From contig JADJYG010000004.1 of NCBI GenBank assembly GCA_016719895.1, forward strand, positions 62,001-126,000: a stretch of 64,000 nt of DNA, written 5' to 3'. This DNA is from Saprospirales bacterium. Lineage in GTDB: Bacteria > Bacteroidota > Bacteroidia > Chitinophagales > Saprospiraceae. How positions within the stretch are numbered: the stretch's first letter is position 1; every line of letters starts with the position of its first letter. The position numbers and the translations under genes are program-made. The notes beneath the pieces were generated by a model, which was given only the letters and a program-made list of their open reading frames with translations, had not been told where the DNA came from and ran no database searches. Shown here piece after piece: positions 9,823-18,250 of the stretch.

Positions 9823-10659
9823 TTATTTGCCGCTTTCGCCGCTCAGGTATTTTTTCACCTGTTCCCTGGAGGCCTTGGCGGCAGGTTCGTTGTAGCGCGG
9901 ACTGCTGGGGTTGGCAAATGCGTGATCGGCGTCATATTCCCGGATAATAAGCGTTTTACCGGCCTCTTCCATTTTTTCTTTGAACCCCCTGACCACTTCG
10001 TCATTGATCCATTGATCCTTTTTGGCATGGATCATCAGCACATCGGTCGACAACGATTTTAACCGTTCCACGTCTTTTTCGGGCATACCATAGTATATGA
10101 CGCAAGCTTTAGCCCTTTCGCCGAGTGCCAGGGCTGCCTGCAGGGACCAGCCGCCGCCGAAGCACCAGCCCATCGTGCGGAAGTCGGCCTTGTCGCCTGC
10201 AAACGTCGCAGCGCCCCGGATGATGGCGGCAGCGCGGGCCGGGTCGCAGGCGCGCATGAGTTGGCCCGCTTCATCGGCAGTGGCGGCCACTTTGCCGTCG
10301 TACAAGTCCACCGCCAGGACGTTTATGCCTAACTCATGCGACCACATGGCGGCCTCGTTCCGAATGTAATTGTTGAGTCCCCACCACTCGTGGAAAAGGA
10401 ACAAATACATATCGGTTGCTGCATGGGATTTTACCAGAAAACCCCGGCCATTTTCACCGCTTGCCACCGGGAATGTCACATCGACGCCGCCATGAACCAC
10501 TTCGACGGGTTTGGGAGCCGGGTGTGCGGCGCGAAAATCAGGGTCGTTCGAAAACGCCGCAAAGGCCGCATTGGAGTCATGGCACATTGGAATGCCGGGC
10601 GGTTGGTCCTGACAACCCAATCCACCCACTAGAAACAGAAAGAGGAGTAATTTTTTCAT
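9823..10659 (-). CDS. Dienelactone hydrolase family lipoprotein
   Basis: 278 residues. A lipoprotein signal peptide ends in LVGGLGC with Cys16. The rest is an alpha/beta hydrolase of the dienelactone hydrolase family: the Cys-nucleophile elbow GWCFGG (C166), the acid Asp in HAKKDQW (D215) and the His in DADHAF (H246) are all present. The HEWWGLN oxyanion segment typical of the family is at residues 90-96. The substrate is unknown; family members hydrolyse cyclic or carboxylic esters. Outer-membrane or periplasmic location is inferred from the lipobox. Confidence 0.9.
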   Translation of the reverse strand: MKKLLLFLFLVGGLGCQDQPPGIPMCHDSNAAFAAFSNDPDFRAAHPAPKPVEVVHGGVDVTFPVASGENGRGFLVKSHAATDMYLFLFHEWWGLNNYIRNEAAMWSHELGINVLAVDLYDGKVAATADEAGQLMRACDPARAAAIIRGAATFAGDKADFRTMGWCFGGGWSLQAALALGERAKACVIYYGMPEKDVERLKSLSTDVLMIHAKKDQWINDEVVRGFKEKMEEAGKTLIIREYDADHAFANPSSPRYNEPAAKASREQVKKYLSGESGK

Positions 10660-10668
10660 GATACGTCG

Positions 10669-10684
10669 TTTAGAATTTTCTAAA
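10669..10684. promoter_or_regulatory. Short palindrome upstream of the hydrolase gene
   Basis: TTTAGAA and TTCTAAA (arms 7 bases, spacer 2) lie 10 bases before the hydrolase start codon. It could be an operator or chance AT-rich symmetry. Confidence 0.2.
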
Positions 10685-10709
10685 AATAAGTCCGTCTGTA
10701 ATACGTGTG

Positions 10710-11906
10710 CTATTCGACATACAACACCAGGCCTTTCAGGTAAGCGCCTTCCGGATGAAACATGCTGACCGGGTGATCGGCGCCTTGGGTGAGGTGATGC
10801 AACACCCGGACGCCGCGTTTCACTTCCATGGCGGCTGCCGCGACGGTGTGATAAAACAAATCCCGGTCCACAACCTGCGAGCAGGAAAAGGTAAACAGGA
10901 TACCGCCGGGGGCCACGCGCCGTAAGGCCGATTGGTTCAGGCGCTTGTAGCCCTGTACGGCGTTATGCCGTTTGTCGAGGCTTTTGGCAAAAGCCGGCGG
11001 GTCGACGATCACTACATCGTACATCGCCTCCGAATCTTTCAGCCAGCGGAGCGCATCCGCACAACTGCTTTCGTGCCGGCCCAGGAAAGGGGCATTTAAT
11101 GCGGCGTTTTCTGCCGTCAGTTCCATGGCTTTGGCAGAAATATCCACCGAATGCACCATCTGTGCGCCGGCATGGAGCGCATAACACGAGAACCCGCCCG
11201 TATAACAAAAAGCGTTCAATACGGTTTTGTCGCGGACAAAATGGGTCAGCAATTGGCGGTTATCGCGCTGATCGAGGAAAAAACCCGTCTTTTGGCCGGT
11301 CTCCCAATCCACCCGGAAGCGCACGCCGTTTTCTGTCACCATGCCCGTCGAAACATCCCCGTCCGGGCGCCGGAAAAGATATTCCGGCTGTACGGTTTCG
11401 GCGTATTGGGCTGGCAATGCCTCTTTACTTTTATCAAAAATAGCGCTCAAGCGCCCGCCCAAAACCTGTTGTACTGCTTGCGCGATCAATGCGCGCTGCC
11501 GGTGCATACCGATGCTGTGGCATTGCAGCACCACGGCGGAGCCGTACACATCGATTACTAGCCCCGACAATCCGTCCCCCTCGCCGTGAACCAGGCGAAA
11601 ACAATCCGTGGCCGGGGCATCAGTCAGGCCGGCCGTTCGACGAACAGCCCAGGCGGCCCGGAGTCTTTGCTCCCAGAACTCCGGGGCATTCAGGTCGGCC
11701 GCTTCGAATGTGAGCATCCGGACGGCAATACTGCCGTGGTGAAAATGGCCAAAACCCAGGCAGTTCTCCTGCCGGTCGAGCACTTCCACCACATCGCCAT
11801 CGGCCGGCTGCCCCGTCGTGCGCTGGATGGCGCCGGAAAATACCCAGGGGTGAAAGCGCCGGACAAACTCGTCTTTACCGGGTTTTAAATAAATCTTGGG
11901 CGTCAT
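10710..11906 (-). CDS. RlmI-like class I SAM-dependent rRNA methyltransferase
   Basis: 398 residues from ATG at 11906. This start is preferred to an upstream in-frame codon at 11993 because GGAGGAG (complement of 11916-11922) lies nine bases before it and the product then begins at the family's usual N-terminus. The N-terminal ~75 residues form a PUA domain (FHPWVFSGAI), followed by an EEHD-like region and a Rossmann methyltransferase with NAFCYTGGFS (SAM motif) and VIVDPPAFAKS (motif IV). Related enzymes methylate C5 of a 23S rRNA cytosine; the exact site is inferred. Confidence 0.9.
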   Translation of the reverse strand: MTPKIYLKPGKDEFVRRFHPWVFSGAIQRTTGQPADGDVVEVLDRQENCLGFGHFHHGSIAVRMLTFEAADLNAPEFWEQRLRAAWAVRRTAGLTDAPATDCFRLVHGEGDGLSGLVIDVYGSAVVLQCHSIGMHRQRALIAQAVQQVLGGRLSAIFDKSKEALPAQYAETVQPEYLFRRPDGDVSTGMVTENGVRFRVDWETGQKTGFFLDQRDNRQLLTHFVRDKTVLNAFCYTGGFSCYALHAGAQMVHSVDISAKAMELTAENAALNAPFLGRHESSCADALRWLKDSEAMYDVVIVDPPAFAKSLDKRHNAVQGYKRLNQSALRRVAPGGILFTFSCSQVVDRDLFYHTVAAAAMEVKRGVRVLHHLTQGADHPVSMFHPEGAYLKGLVLYVE

Positions 11907-11971
11907 GCGCAGTATCTCCTCCGGGAGAAAAACTTGGTCGAAAAACGGCTGCAAATTCGGGGTTTTGTTGA

Positions 11972-11988
11972 ATTTTCCGCTGGAAAAT
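11972..11988. promoter_or_regulatory. Inverted repeat in divergent promoter region
   Basis: ATTTTCC-GCT-GGAAAAT lies in the 111-base gap between the divergent methyltransferase and Asp-box lipoprotein genes. It is a candidate operator by position only. Confidence 0.25.
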
Positions 11989-12017
11989 ACCAAACGCAGG
12001 TTTCAAACTGAATTGTA

Positions 12018-13343
12018 ATGATACGAACGCATAAAACGCTTCTCTTCTTTGCGCTCCCGCTCCTGTTGTCGTGTTCGGCGTGGCGAAAGCCCCAAAGCCC
12101 CTTGCAACGCCATTTCCCAAACATTCTGATCGCCCAGGGGCAGAAAGGGGGGTATTTCGGCCCTTGCGAGCCCTCGATTTGCGTCAATCCGAAAAATCCG
12201 AAAAATATCGCGGCAGGCGCCATTCTCAACCGGTATTACTGGAGCAATGATGGCGGCCGTCATTGGAGCGCCGGCACGCTGAAATCATCCTATGGCGTTT
12301 ACGGCGATCCGGTCCTGATCGCCGACAACGCCGGCCATTTTTATTATGCCCACCTCAGTGATCCCGATGGCAGAGGCTGGAGCAGCGAGCGCTTACTCGA
12401 CCGCATTGTCATTCAAAAAAGCACCGATGGCGGTCGGTCGTACCATGACGGCTCATACACCGGCAACCGGCACCCCAGGGACCAGGACAAACAGTGGCTG
12501 GTGGCCGATCCCGTCAGCAACGCCATTTATTGTACCTGGACGGAGTTCGACCGCTACGACAGTAAAAAACCGGAAGATCACAGCCGCATCCTCTTTTCAA
12601 AAAGCACTGATGGCGGCGCCTCCTGGTTGGGCGTGCAAACGATCAACCAACAAGAGGGCGACTGCCTCGACGATGACGGCACAACGGAAGGCGCCGTTCC
12701 GGCAGCCGGGCCGAACGGCGAGGTTTATGTAGCCTGGGCGTGGAACAATTCGATCTGGTTCGACCGCTCTGCCGACGGTGGGCAGACGTGGCTGGATAAC
12801 GATATCATCGTGGCCAGCCAACCCGGCGGCTGGAACCTGGATATTCCCGGCATTCAACGCTGCAACGGCATGCCGGTGCTCGTATGCGATCTTTCGCAAA
12901 GCCCACACCGCGGCGCCCTGTATATCAACTGGGCGGACCAACGAAACGGCCCGGATGATACCGATATCTGGCTGTCAAAAAGCACAGACGGCGGCCAAAC
13001 CTGGAGCCCCGCCATCCGGGTAAATAACGACGCGAAGGGCAGCCAGCAATTTTTCAGCTGGCTGGCCATCGATCAGACAAACGGTTACCTGTATATCGTT
13101 TTTTATGACCGCCGAAACCACCCCGATGAAAATACCGACGTGTACGTGGCGGTGAGCCAGGATGGCGGCAAAACCTTTGACAATTTGCAAGTCAGCGATA
13201 AACCGTTCCGGCCGGAGACCCAGGTATTCTTTGGCGACTACAACCATATTTCCGCGCATGCCGGCACCGTACGGCCGGTATGGACCCGGTATGAAAATGG
13301 TGCATTGAGCGTTTGGACGGCGCTGATGGATTTCAAATTCTGA
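12018..13343 (+). CDS. Asp-box (BNR) repeat lipoprotein, sialidase-like propeller
   Basis: 441 residues with a lipoprotein signal (LPLLLSC, Cys19). The mature part has six Asp-box motifs of the form SxDGGxxW/F (for example SNDGGRHW, STDGGASW, STDGGQTW, SQDGGKTF), which mark the beta-hairpin turns of a six-bladed propeller like sialidases and related exo-glycosidases. The FRIP arginine motif and other sialidase catalytic residues are not recognisable, so enzymatic sialidase activity is not claimed. Located at the surface or periplasm. Downstream genes are on the same strand with a 16-base gap. Confidence 0.85.
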   Translation: MIRTHKTLLFFALPLLLSCSAWRKPQSPLQRHFPNILIAQGQKGGYFGPCEPSICVNPKNPKNIAAGAILNRYYWSNDGGRHWSAGTLKSSYGVYGDPVLIADNAGHFYYAHLSDPDGRGWSSERLLDRIVIQKSTDGGRSYHDGSYTGNRHPRDQDKQWLVADPVSNAIYCTWTEFDRYDSKKPEDHSRILFSKSTDGGASWLGVQTINQQEGDCLDDDGTTEGAVPAAGPNGEVYVAWAWNNSIWFDRSADGGQTWLDNDIIVASQPGGWNLDIPGIQRCNGMPVLVCDLSQSPHRGALYINWADQRNGPDDTDIWLSKSTDGGQTWSPAIRVNNDAKGSQQFFSWLAIDQTNGYLYIVFYDRRNHPDENTDVYVAVSQDGGKTFDNLQVSDKPFRPETQVFFGDYNHISAHAGTVRPVWTRYENGALSVWTALMDFKF

Positions 13344-13359
13344 ACTTGAACAACCAACT

Positions 13360-13587
13360 ATGGCAGATTTCAGGTTAAAAGGGCATGATTACATCCCGTT
13401 GAACGACTTATTGAAGGTGCTGCACCTGGTGGGCACCGGTGGCGAAGCCAACGCGCGAATTGCCAACGGAGAAGTGCTGGTCAATGGCGCCGTTGAAACG
13501 CAAAAACGCAAAAAATTACGCGCGGGCGATCGCGTGGAATTTGGATCGAGGACCGTGTTGATCCGGGAGGAGAAACACGGAAGTTAG
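13360..13587 (+). CDS. S4 RNA-binding domain protein (YbcJ-like)
   Basis: 75 residues, nearly all one S4 domain: IPLNDLLKVLHLVGTGGEA, then IANGEVLVNGAVETQKRKKL and a GDRVEF turn. Short stand-alone S4 proteins of this type bind structured RNA, often ribosomal. It lies 16 bases after the Asp-box gene and just before the DEAD-box helicase gene, which makes a shared RNA-related transcript plausible (inference). Confidence 0.9.
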   Translation: MADFRLKGHDYIPLNDLLKVLHLVGTGGEANARIANGEVLVNGAVETQKRKKLRAGDRVEFGSRTVLIREEKHGS

Positions 13588-13614
13588 CGCCTAATGCGTA
13601 CCTTTGGCGTCTCT

Positions 13615-14841
13615 ATGCGCTTCGACGACTACCGCATTGCTCCGGAAATAAAACGCAACCTGCAGGAACTGGGCTTTAAACGGCCTACAGACATCCAGTT
13701 CAAGTCCATTCCGCCCATTTTAAAAGGTGAGGATGTGTTGGCTATCGCCCAAACCGGTACCGGCAAAACGGCAGCTTTTGCTATCCCTATCCTGAACCTG
13801 TTGCACGCCCGAAAAACATCCAACCGGGCAGCCGGTATTCGCTGCATCGCAATGGCGCCTACGCGGGAGTTGGCGCTTCAGATCACGGAAGTTTTTCAAA
13901 CGATCGGCCGGCATACCCGCGTACAAACCTTTTGTGTGTTCGGTGGCGTAGAGCAGGAACCGCAAATTGCACGGCTGGAACAAGGGATCGATATCCTGGT
14001 AAGCACCCCGGGGCGTATGTTCGATTTAGTCAGCCAGGGATTTATCAAATTGGACAAGATCGAAATACTCGTGCTGGACGAGGCGGATCACATGCTCGAC
14101 TTGGGGTTTATCAAAGACATCCGGGACCTGATAAAATTTCTGCCCCGACAGCGCCAAACCTTGTTTTTTTCCGCCACCATCAATGAAAGCATAAAAAAGC
14201 TGGCCTACTCGTTGGTGCACAAGCCGGTCCGAATACAAATTTCGCCCAAAGACCCGGTTTCAAAAAACATCCGCCATGCGGTAGCTTTTATCCAAATGGA
14301 CGATAAACGTTTTTTTCTCGAACGCTTAATCGGGGAACTCCCGGAAAGCAAAATGCTCATCTTCGTACGCACCAAAGTCCGGGCCGAACGCGTGGCAAAA
14401 GCCATGGAACGCGTCGGCATTGTCACGCGCACTATTCATGGCGGCAAAGAACAACGGGATCGCCTGGACGTCCTGCGCCAGTTTCGGGAAGGGCAAATAA
14501 AAGTATTAATCGCTACGGACGTGAGTGCCCGGGGAATCGACATCCCCAATGTGGATTATGTGGTGAACTACGACCTGCCGGACGTTCCGGAAAATTATGT
14601 GCACCGGGTAGGCCGTACCGGCCGCGGCGTCCAGAAAGGCGATGCGGTATCTTTTTGCAGCCCGGAGGAGAAAGAGGCGCTGGATTCGATCGAACAGTAC
14701 ATGGGCAAATCCATCGCGGTATTGGAAATAGCCTCCGATACGTATGCGGAAACACTCCGGCTAACGGAAGACGTAGCGGATAAATGGAAGGATGTTATGA
14801 ACGAGATCGAAGCGGCCGAAAAATGGCGCAAACGCAAATAA
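13615..14841 (+). CDS. DEAD-box ATP-dependent RNA helicase
   Basis: 408 residues from ATG 13615 (MRFDDYRIAPEI matches the usual family N-terminus); an in-frame ATG at 13594 would add seven residues. All motifs are present in order: Q motif (RPTDIQ), AQTGTGKT, PTRELA, STPGR, VLDEADHM, FFSATIN, then in the second RecA domain ARGIDIP and HRVGRTGR. There is no long basic C-terminal tail, only a short charged helix. Such helicases unwind RNA in ribosome assembly, decay or cold adaptation. Follows the S4 protein gene closely on the same strand. Confidence 0.95.
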   Translation: MRFDDYRIAPEIKRNLQELGFKRPTDIQFKSIPPILKGEDVLAIAQTGTGKTAAFAIPILNLLHARKTSNRAAGIRCIAMAPTRELALQITEVFQTIGRHTRVQTFCVFGGVEQEPQIARLEQGIDILVSTPGRMFDLVSQGFIKLDKIEILVLDEADHMLDLGFIKDIRDLIKFLPRQRQTLFFSATINESIKKLAYSLVHKPVRIQISPKDPVSKNIRHAVAFIQMDDKRFFLERLIGELPESKMLIFVRTKVRAERVAKAMERVGIVTRTIHGGKEQRDRLDVLRQFREGQIKVLIATDVSARGIDIPNVDYVVNYDLPDVPENYVHRVGRTGRGVQKGDAVSFCSPEEKEALDSIEQYMGKSIAVLEIASDTYAETLRLTEDVADKWKDVMNEIEAAEKWRKRK

Positions 14842-14873
14842 GTGGCGCCGCAGTCAAAAACGAGGACGTTGAA

Positions 14874-16997
14874 TTACCAGGCAAGCAAGGCGCCAATGGC
14901 CGCTTCTACCTTTTCAATGGATGGAATCATCTCCTGTTCGAGGGTTGAATTGAGCGGCACCGCAGGCATGTTGGCGGCGCCCAAGGTGCGAACCGGGGCA
15001 TCGAGCGCGGTAAAGCAGTTTTCCGATATCCGGGCCGCCAGGCTTTGCGCGAAAGAATTATGGACAGGTTCTTCCGTCACCACCAATACTTTTCCATGGC
15101 GCCGGGCCAAACTATACAAGGCCTCCTCGTCCAAGGGGAAAAGCGTTCGAAGGTCGAGCACCTCCACCCTACCCTGGTACTGGTGTTGCGCGGCGCCCAT
15201 AGCCCAATAAACGCCCATACCATAAGTTACTACGCCAATAGTTTCGCCTTTTTCGAGTTTATCCGGGGCCGCTTCCATCGCCACGCGGGCCTTGCCAAGC
15301 GGTATAATATAGTCTTCGTCGGGTTCTATGGTGCGGGCGCCTTCTGTGCCGCGCAATTTGCTCCAATACAGGCCTTTGTGTTCAAAAATAACAACCGGAT
15401 TAGGGTCGAAATAGGCAGCTTTGAACAAGCCCTTCAAATCGGCGCCGGTGCTTGGGTACACAATTTTTATTCCCCGGATATTGGCCACCACGCTTTCCAC
15501 ACTCGTGCTATGGTACGGGCCGCCGCTTCCATAGGCGCCGATCGGTACCCGTATAATGCACCCGACAGGCCACTTGCCGTTGGTCAGGTAGCAAGAACGG
15601 CTGACTTCAGTGAACAATTGGTTCAGAGCCGGCCAGATATAATCCGCAAACTGGACTTCCACGATAGGTTTGAGTCCGACAGCGCTCATACCGGCGGTGC
15701 TCCCGATGATAAAGGCCTCCTGGATGGGGGTGTTAAAAACCCGGTGGTCTCCAAATTTATCCGCCAGGGTGGCCGCTTCCCGGAAGACGCCGCCCAACCG
15801 GCGCCCGACATCCTGCCCATACAACAAACATTCGGGATGTAGCCGCATCAGCTCCTCCACGGCAAACAGCGCACAGTCTACCATAACTTTAGGTTCACGG
15901 CCCGGTGGTTGGCGCACACCGCGTTCGGCTGTGACTGGGGTTGGCGCAAAATCATGCGTGTACAGGTCTGCGGGCTGCGGATCTCCGGCTGCTTTGCTTT
16001 TTTCAAAATCCGCCGCAACCAGGGCGGCCGCTCCGTTTTCCATCGTTTGCAGCTCCTGTTCTGTAAATCCGGCCTCAAGCATGGATTTATACAGAACCGG
16101 GAAGGGGTCGCGTTGCTGGTGTTCCTCCAGATCATCCCGATACCACTCCTTGCGCACCCCCGACGTATGGTGATGGAGCAAGGGTACGCGGGCATGCAGC
16201 AAAAAGGGGCGGCGTTCGCGCCGTATTTTCAGGAGGATATCCTGAACGGTCGTCCAACACGTAGCGAAATCATTGCCTTCAATGCTGATCGCTTCCAGGC
16301 CGGGGAAGCCCTGGGCGTATTCCGCAGCATTCGCCACCCGGGTTTCAGCGGCGTTGGCGGATATATCCCATCCATTGTCCTGAACCAGGTAAAGAATCGG
16401 CAGCTTTTTCAAAACCGCCATTTGAAACGCTTCGCTGACTTCGCCTTCGGTCACAGAGGCGTCGCCGAGGGAGCATACCACCACTGGCGGATGGAGGGAT
16501 TCCTCCGGCGTACACAACTGCATCTTTTCCTTATACCAAAAGCCCATAGCGGCGCCGGTGGCAGGGATAGCCTGCATACCGGTGGCGCTGCTTTGGTGAG
16601 GTATTTTCGGCATATCCGCACGGCGAAGACTGGGATGGCAATAATAAGAACGCCCGCCGGAGAACGGGTCGTCGCGCTTGGCCATCAACTGAAGCATACA
16701 TGCATACGGCTGCATGCCGATGCCGAGCAGGATGCTGTCGTCGCGGTAATAGGGATAAATATAATCGGAGGGAAGCAGTTGCAAGGCCACAGCAAGTTGA
16801 ATGGCTTCGTGCCCCCTGGAGGTTGCATGGACGTATTTAGAAACAAATTTTGAATTGGCTTCATAGATCGCCGTCATGGCTTTGGAAGTAGCCATGAGGC
16901 GGAAAGCGCGCTCCAGTACGAGCTTGGGAACGGCAGCTGTTGTGGGAGCAGTCTTTGAGGCTTTTCGGCGCGGGGAAGAAGAGACAACAGTGCTCAA
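14874..16997 (-). CDS. Fused E1 alpha/beta 2-oxo acid dehydrogenase (thiamine diphosphate)
   Basis: 707 residues. Residues about 25-350 are the E1 alpha part, with the thiamine diphosphate motif from G178-D179 to N208 and the YYRDD segment; residues about 370-700 are the E1 beta part (YGQDVGRRLGGVF, TPIQEAF, LRTLFPLD). This gives the whole E1 of a branched-chain 2-oxo acid or pyruvate dehydrogenase-type complex in one chain, an arrangement known in Bacteroidota. The frame opens with TTG at 16997; the first in-frame ATG would remove 35 residues including part of the first helix, so TTG is kept. No E2 or E3 gene is nearby. Confidence 0.92.
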   Translation of the reverse strand: MSTVVSSSPRRKASKTAPTTAAVPKLVLERAFRLMATSKAMTAIYEANSKFVSKYVHATSRGHEAIQLAVALQLLPSDYIYPYYRDDSILLGIGMQPYACMLQLMAKRDDPFSGGRSYYCHPSLRRADMPKIPHQSSATGMQAIPATGAAMGFWYKEKMQLCTPEESLHPPVVVCSLGDASVTEGEVSEAFQMAVLKKLPILYLVQDNGWDISANAAETRVANAAEYAQGFPGLEAISIEGNDFATCWTTVQDILLKIRRERRPFLLHARVPLLHHHTSGVRKEWYRDDLEEHQQRDPFPVLYKSMLEAGFTEQELQTMENGAAALVAADFEKSKAAGDPQPADLYTHDFAPTPVTAERGVRQPPGREPKVMVDCALFAVEELMRLHPECLLYGQDVGRRLGGVFREAATLADKFGDHRVFNTPIQEAFIIGSTAGMSAVGLKPIVEVQFADYIWPALNQLFTEVSRSCYLTNGKWPVGCIIRVPIGAYGSGGPYHSTSVESVVANIRGIKIVYPSTGADLKGLFKAAYFDPNPVVIFEHKGLYWSKLRGTEGARTIEPDEDYIIPLGKARVAMEAAPDKLEKGETIGVVTYGMGVYWAMGAAQHQYQGRVEVLDLRTLFPLDEEALYSLARRHGKVLVVTEEPVHNSFAQSLAARISENCFTALDAPVRTLGAANMPAVPLNSTLEQEMIPSIEKVEAAIGALLAW

Positions 16998-17070
16998 CGG
17001 GAAATTGGATTTGATGATGCGATATCGGACGAAACCAGGCAGGCGGAAACACGCCGCAAAGGTAGAAGTC

Positions 17071-17511
17071 TTATTCCGATTGCACGCGTGTTGATTGCCA
17101 GTTTAGCAACAACCACTGCTGCTTTCGTTTGCGATATACGGCTGTATAGTTCAGGGTTACGGAAAATGGCCCGCCCTGCAGCACCCCGCTCACACGGACT
17201 TGCCCGTTTACCAACGCAATTTTCCGGTATCTGCGCACGGTTGCCTGCGGACCGCGGTCTATGGACATGTAGATCAGGGAGCCCGCTGAAATGGCCGATA
17301 TATGCTGCCTTTTGGATTCGATCAAGCCATTGGAATGCACGTAGTACAAACCGTCGTCGAGCATAGCCCGGAGCTTCGCCGTATCGCGCCGGACCATCGC
17401 GTCAAACCGGTTCAATTCGGTTTGGAGGATTTGTTTTTCTGCACCGGACTGTGCCGGCATCCAGCCGGAACCGCCGAAGATCAGGATCAATAAACAAGCA
17501 ATATTGCGCAT
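17071..17511 (-). CDS. NTF2-like DUF4440 family secreted protein
   Basis: 146 residues from ATG 17511; an in-frame TTG at 17535 would add eight. A signal peptide (residues 1-21, ending WMPAQS) is followed by an NTF2-like alpha+beta cone fold with the DUF4440 features FDAMVRRDTAKLRAML and DDGLYYVHSNG. Such proteins are ketosteroid-isomerase-like with varied roles; no catalytic residue can be assigned. It ends 74 bases before the E1 gene start, on the same strand, and may be co-transcribed with it. Confidence 0.82.
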   Translation of the reverse strand: MRNIACLLILIFGGSGWMPAQSGAEKQILQTELNRFDAMVRRDTAKLRAMLDDGLYYVHSNGLIESKRQHISAISAGSLIYMSIDRGPQATVRRYRKIALVNGQVRVSGVLQGGPFSVTLNYTAVYRKRKQQWLLLNWQSTRVQSE

Positions 17512-17680
17512 GGACCAGCTGCTTTTAAAGGCCAAATCTACTACCTAATCTGCCGAATTCTCGCTAACTGTCGCCTATCCGTTAAAAAATAGACCGTTGC
17601 CTGCCAGAATTTTCCGTTTCCTTTGTGGAACACTTTTTGCTGTAATCCACAAGTTTAAGTTATTTTTCAATCCTTTATCC

Positions 17681-18184
17681 ATGAGCCGATTACTACTTAC
17701 CACACTATTGTGGCACGCTGCGCTAATATTTGGCGCAGCCCAGGATGCCACGCTCTTCAATCAGGTCGTCGGATCTGCCGGCGCTTCTGGTACGCAACAG
17801 GGCCTTACCTATTCCTATACCGTCGGAGAAGTTGTCATTTCGAGGATTTCATCCGGCGATCGCGTCCTCACGCAAGGTTTCCACCAACCGGAACATACCC
17901 GGATCGTAACGGTTGGCGACCCGGTCTTTGCCGATTGGAACATCGAGGTTTTTCCCAATCCGGTGTCAGATGTGCTGACGGTCCGGTTCTCCGGACAAAA
18001 GGGCCCTTTCCTCTCCGGTATGGTCGTTGATCTGGCAGGAAGAATAATACGCGCCAACGTTATTTTAAACGAGCCCTCCGGTTCATCCATCGACTGCAGC
18101 AACTGGCAGGCAGGCGTGTATTTCCTTGTCTTAAGGGACCCTGAAAGCCGGGCCGCCGCAAGCTCCCGGATTGTCCGGTTGTAG
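17681..18184 (+). CDS. Small T9SS type A sorting-domain protein
   Basis: 167 residues from ATG 17681 (MSRLLLTTLLWHAAL, a signal peptide ending in GAAQ). The mature N-terminal part carries a GTQQGLTYSYTVGE segment and the GFHQPE sequence often seen just before the sorting domain in short Bacteroidota proteins. The last ~75 residues, from VFPNPVSDVLTV to the SSRIVRL end, are the T9SS type A C-terminal domain. The product is therefore exported across the outer membrane; its function is unknown. It precedes the large modular gene by 66 bases. Confidence 0.85.
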   Translation: MSRLLLTTLLWHAALIFGAAQDATLFNQVVGSAGASGTQQGLTYSYTVGEVVISRISSGDRVLTQGFHQPEHTRIVTVGDPVFADWNIEVFPNPVSDVLTVRFSGQKGPFLSGMVVDLAGRIIRANVILNEPSGSSIDCSNWQAGVYFLVLRDPESRAAASSRIVRL

Positions 18185-18250
18185 TTTATCGAGAAGTATA
18201 CGTTTCATTTTATCCTGTTTATTCGCGAACATTCCAAAACTGAAAGGTCT

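Noticed and set aside
17512..17535. Upstream TTG start of the NTF2-like protein
   Set aside because: The ATG at 17511 begins a normal signal peptide; the extra eight residues add nothing recognisable.
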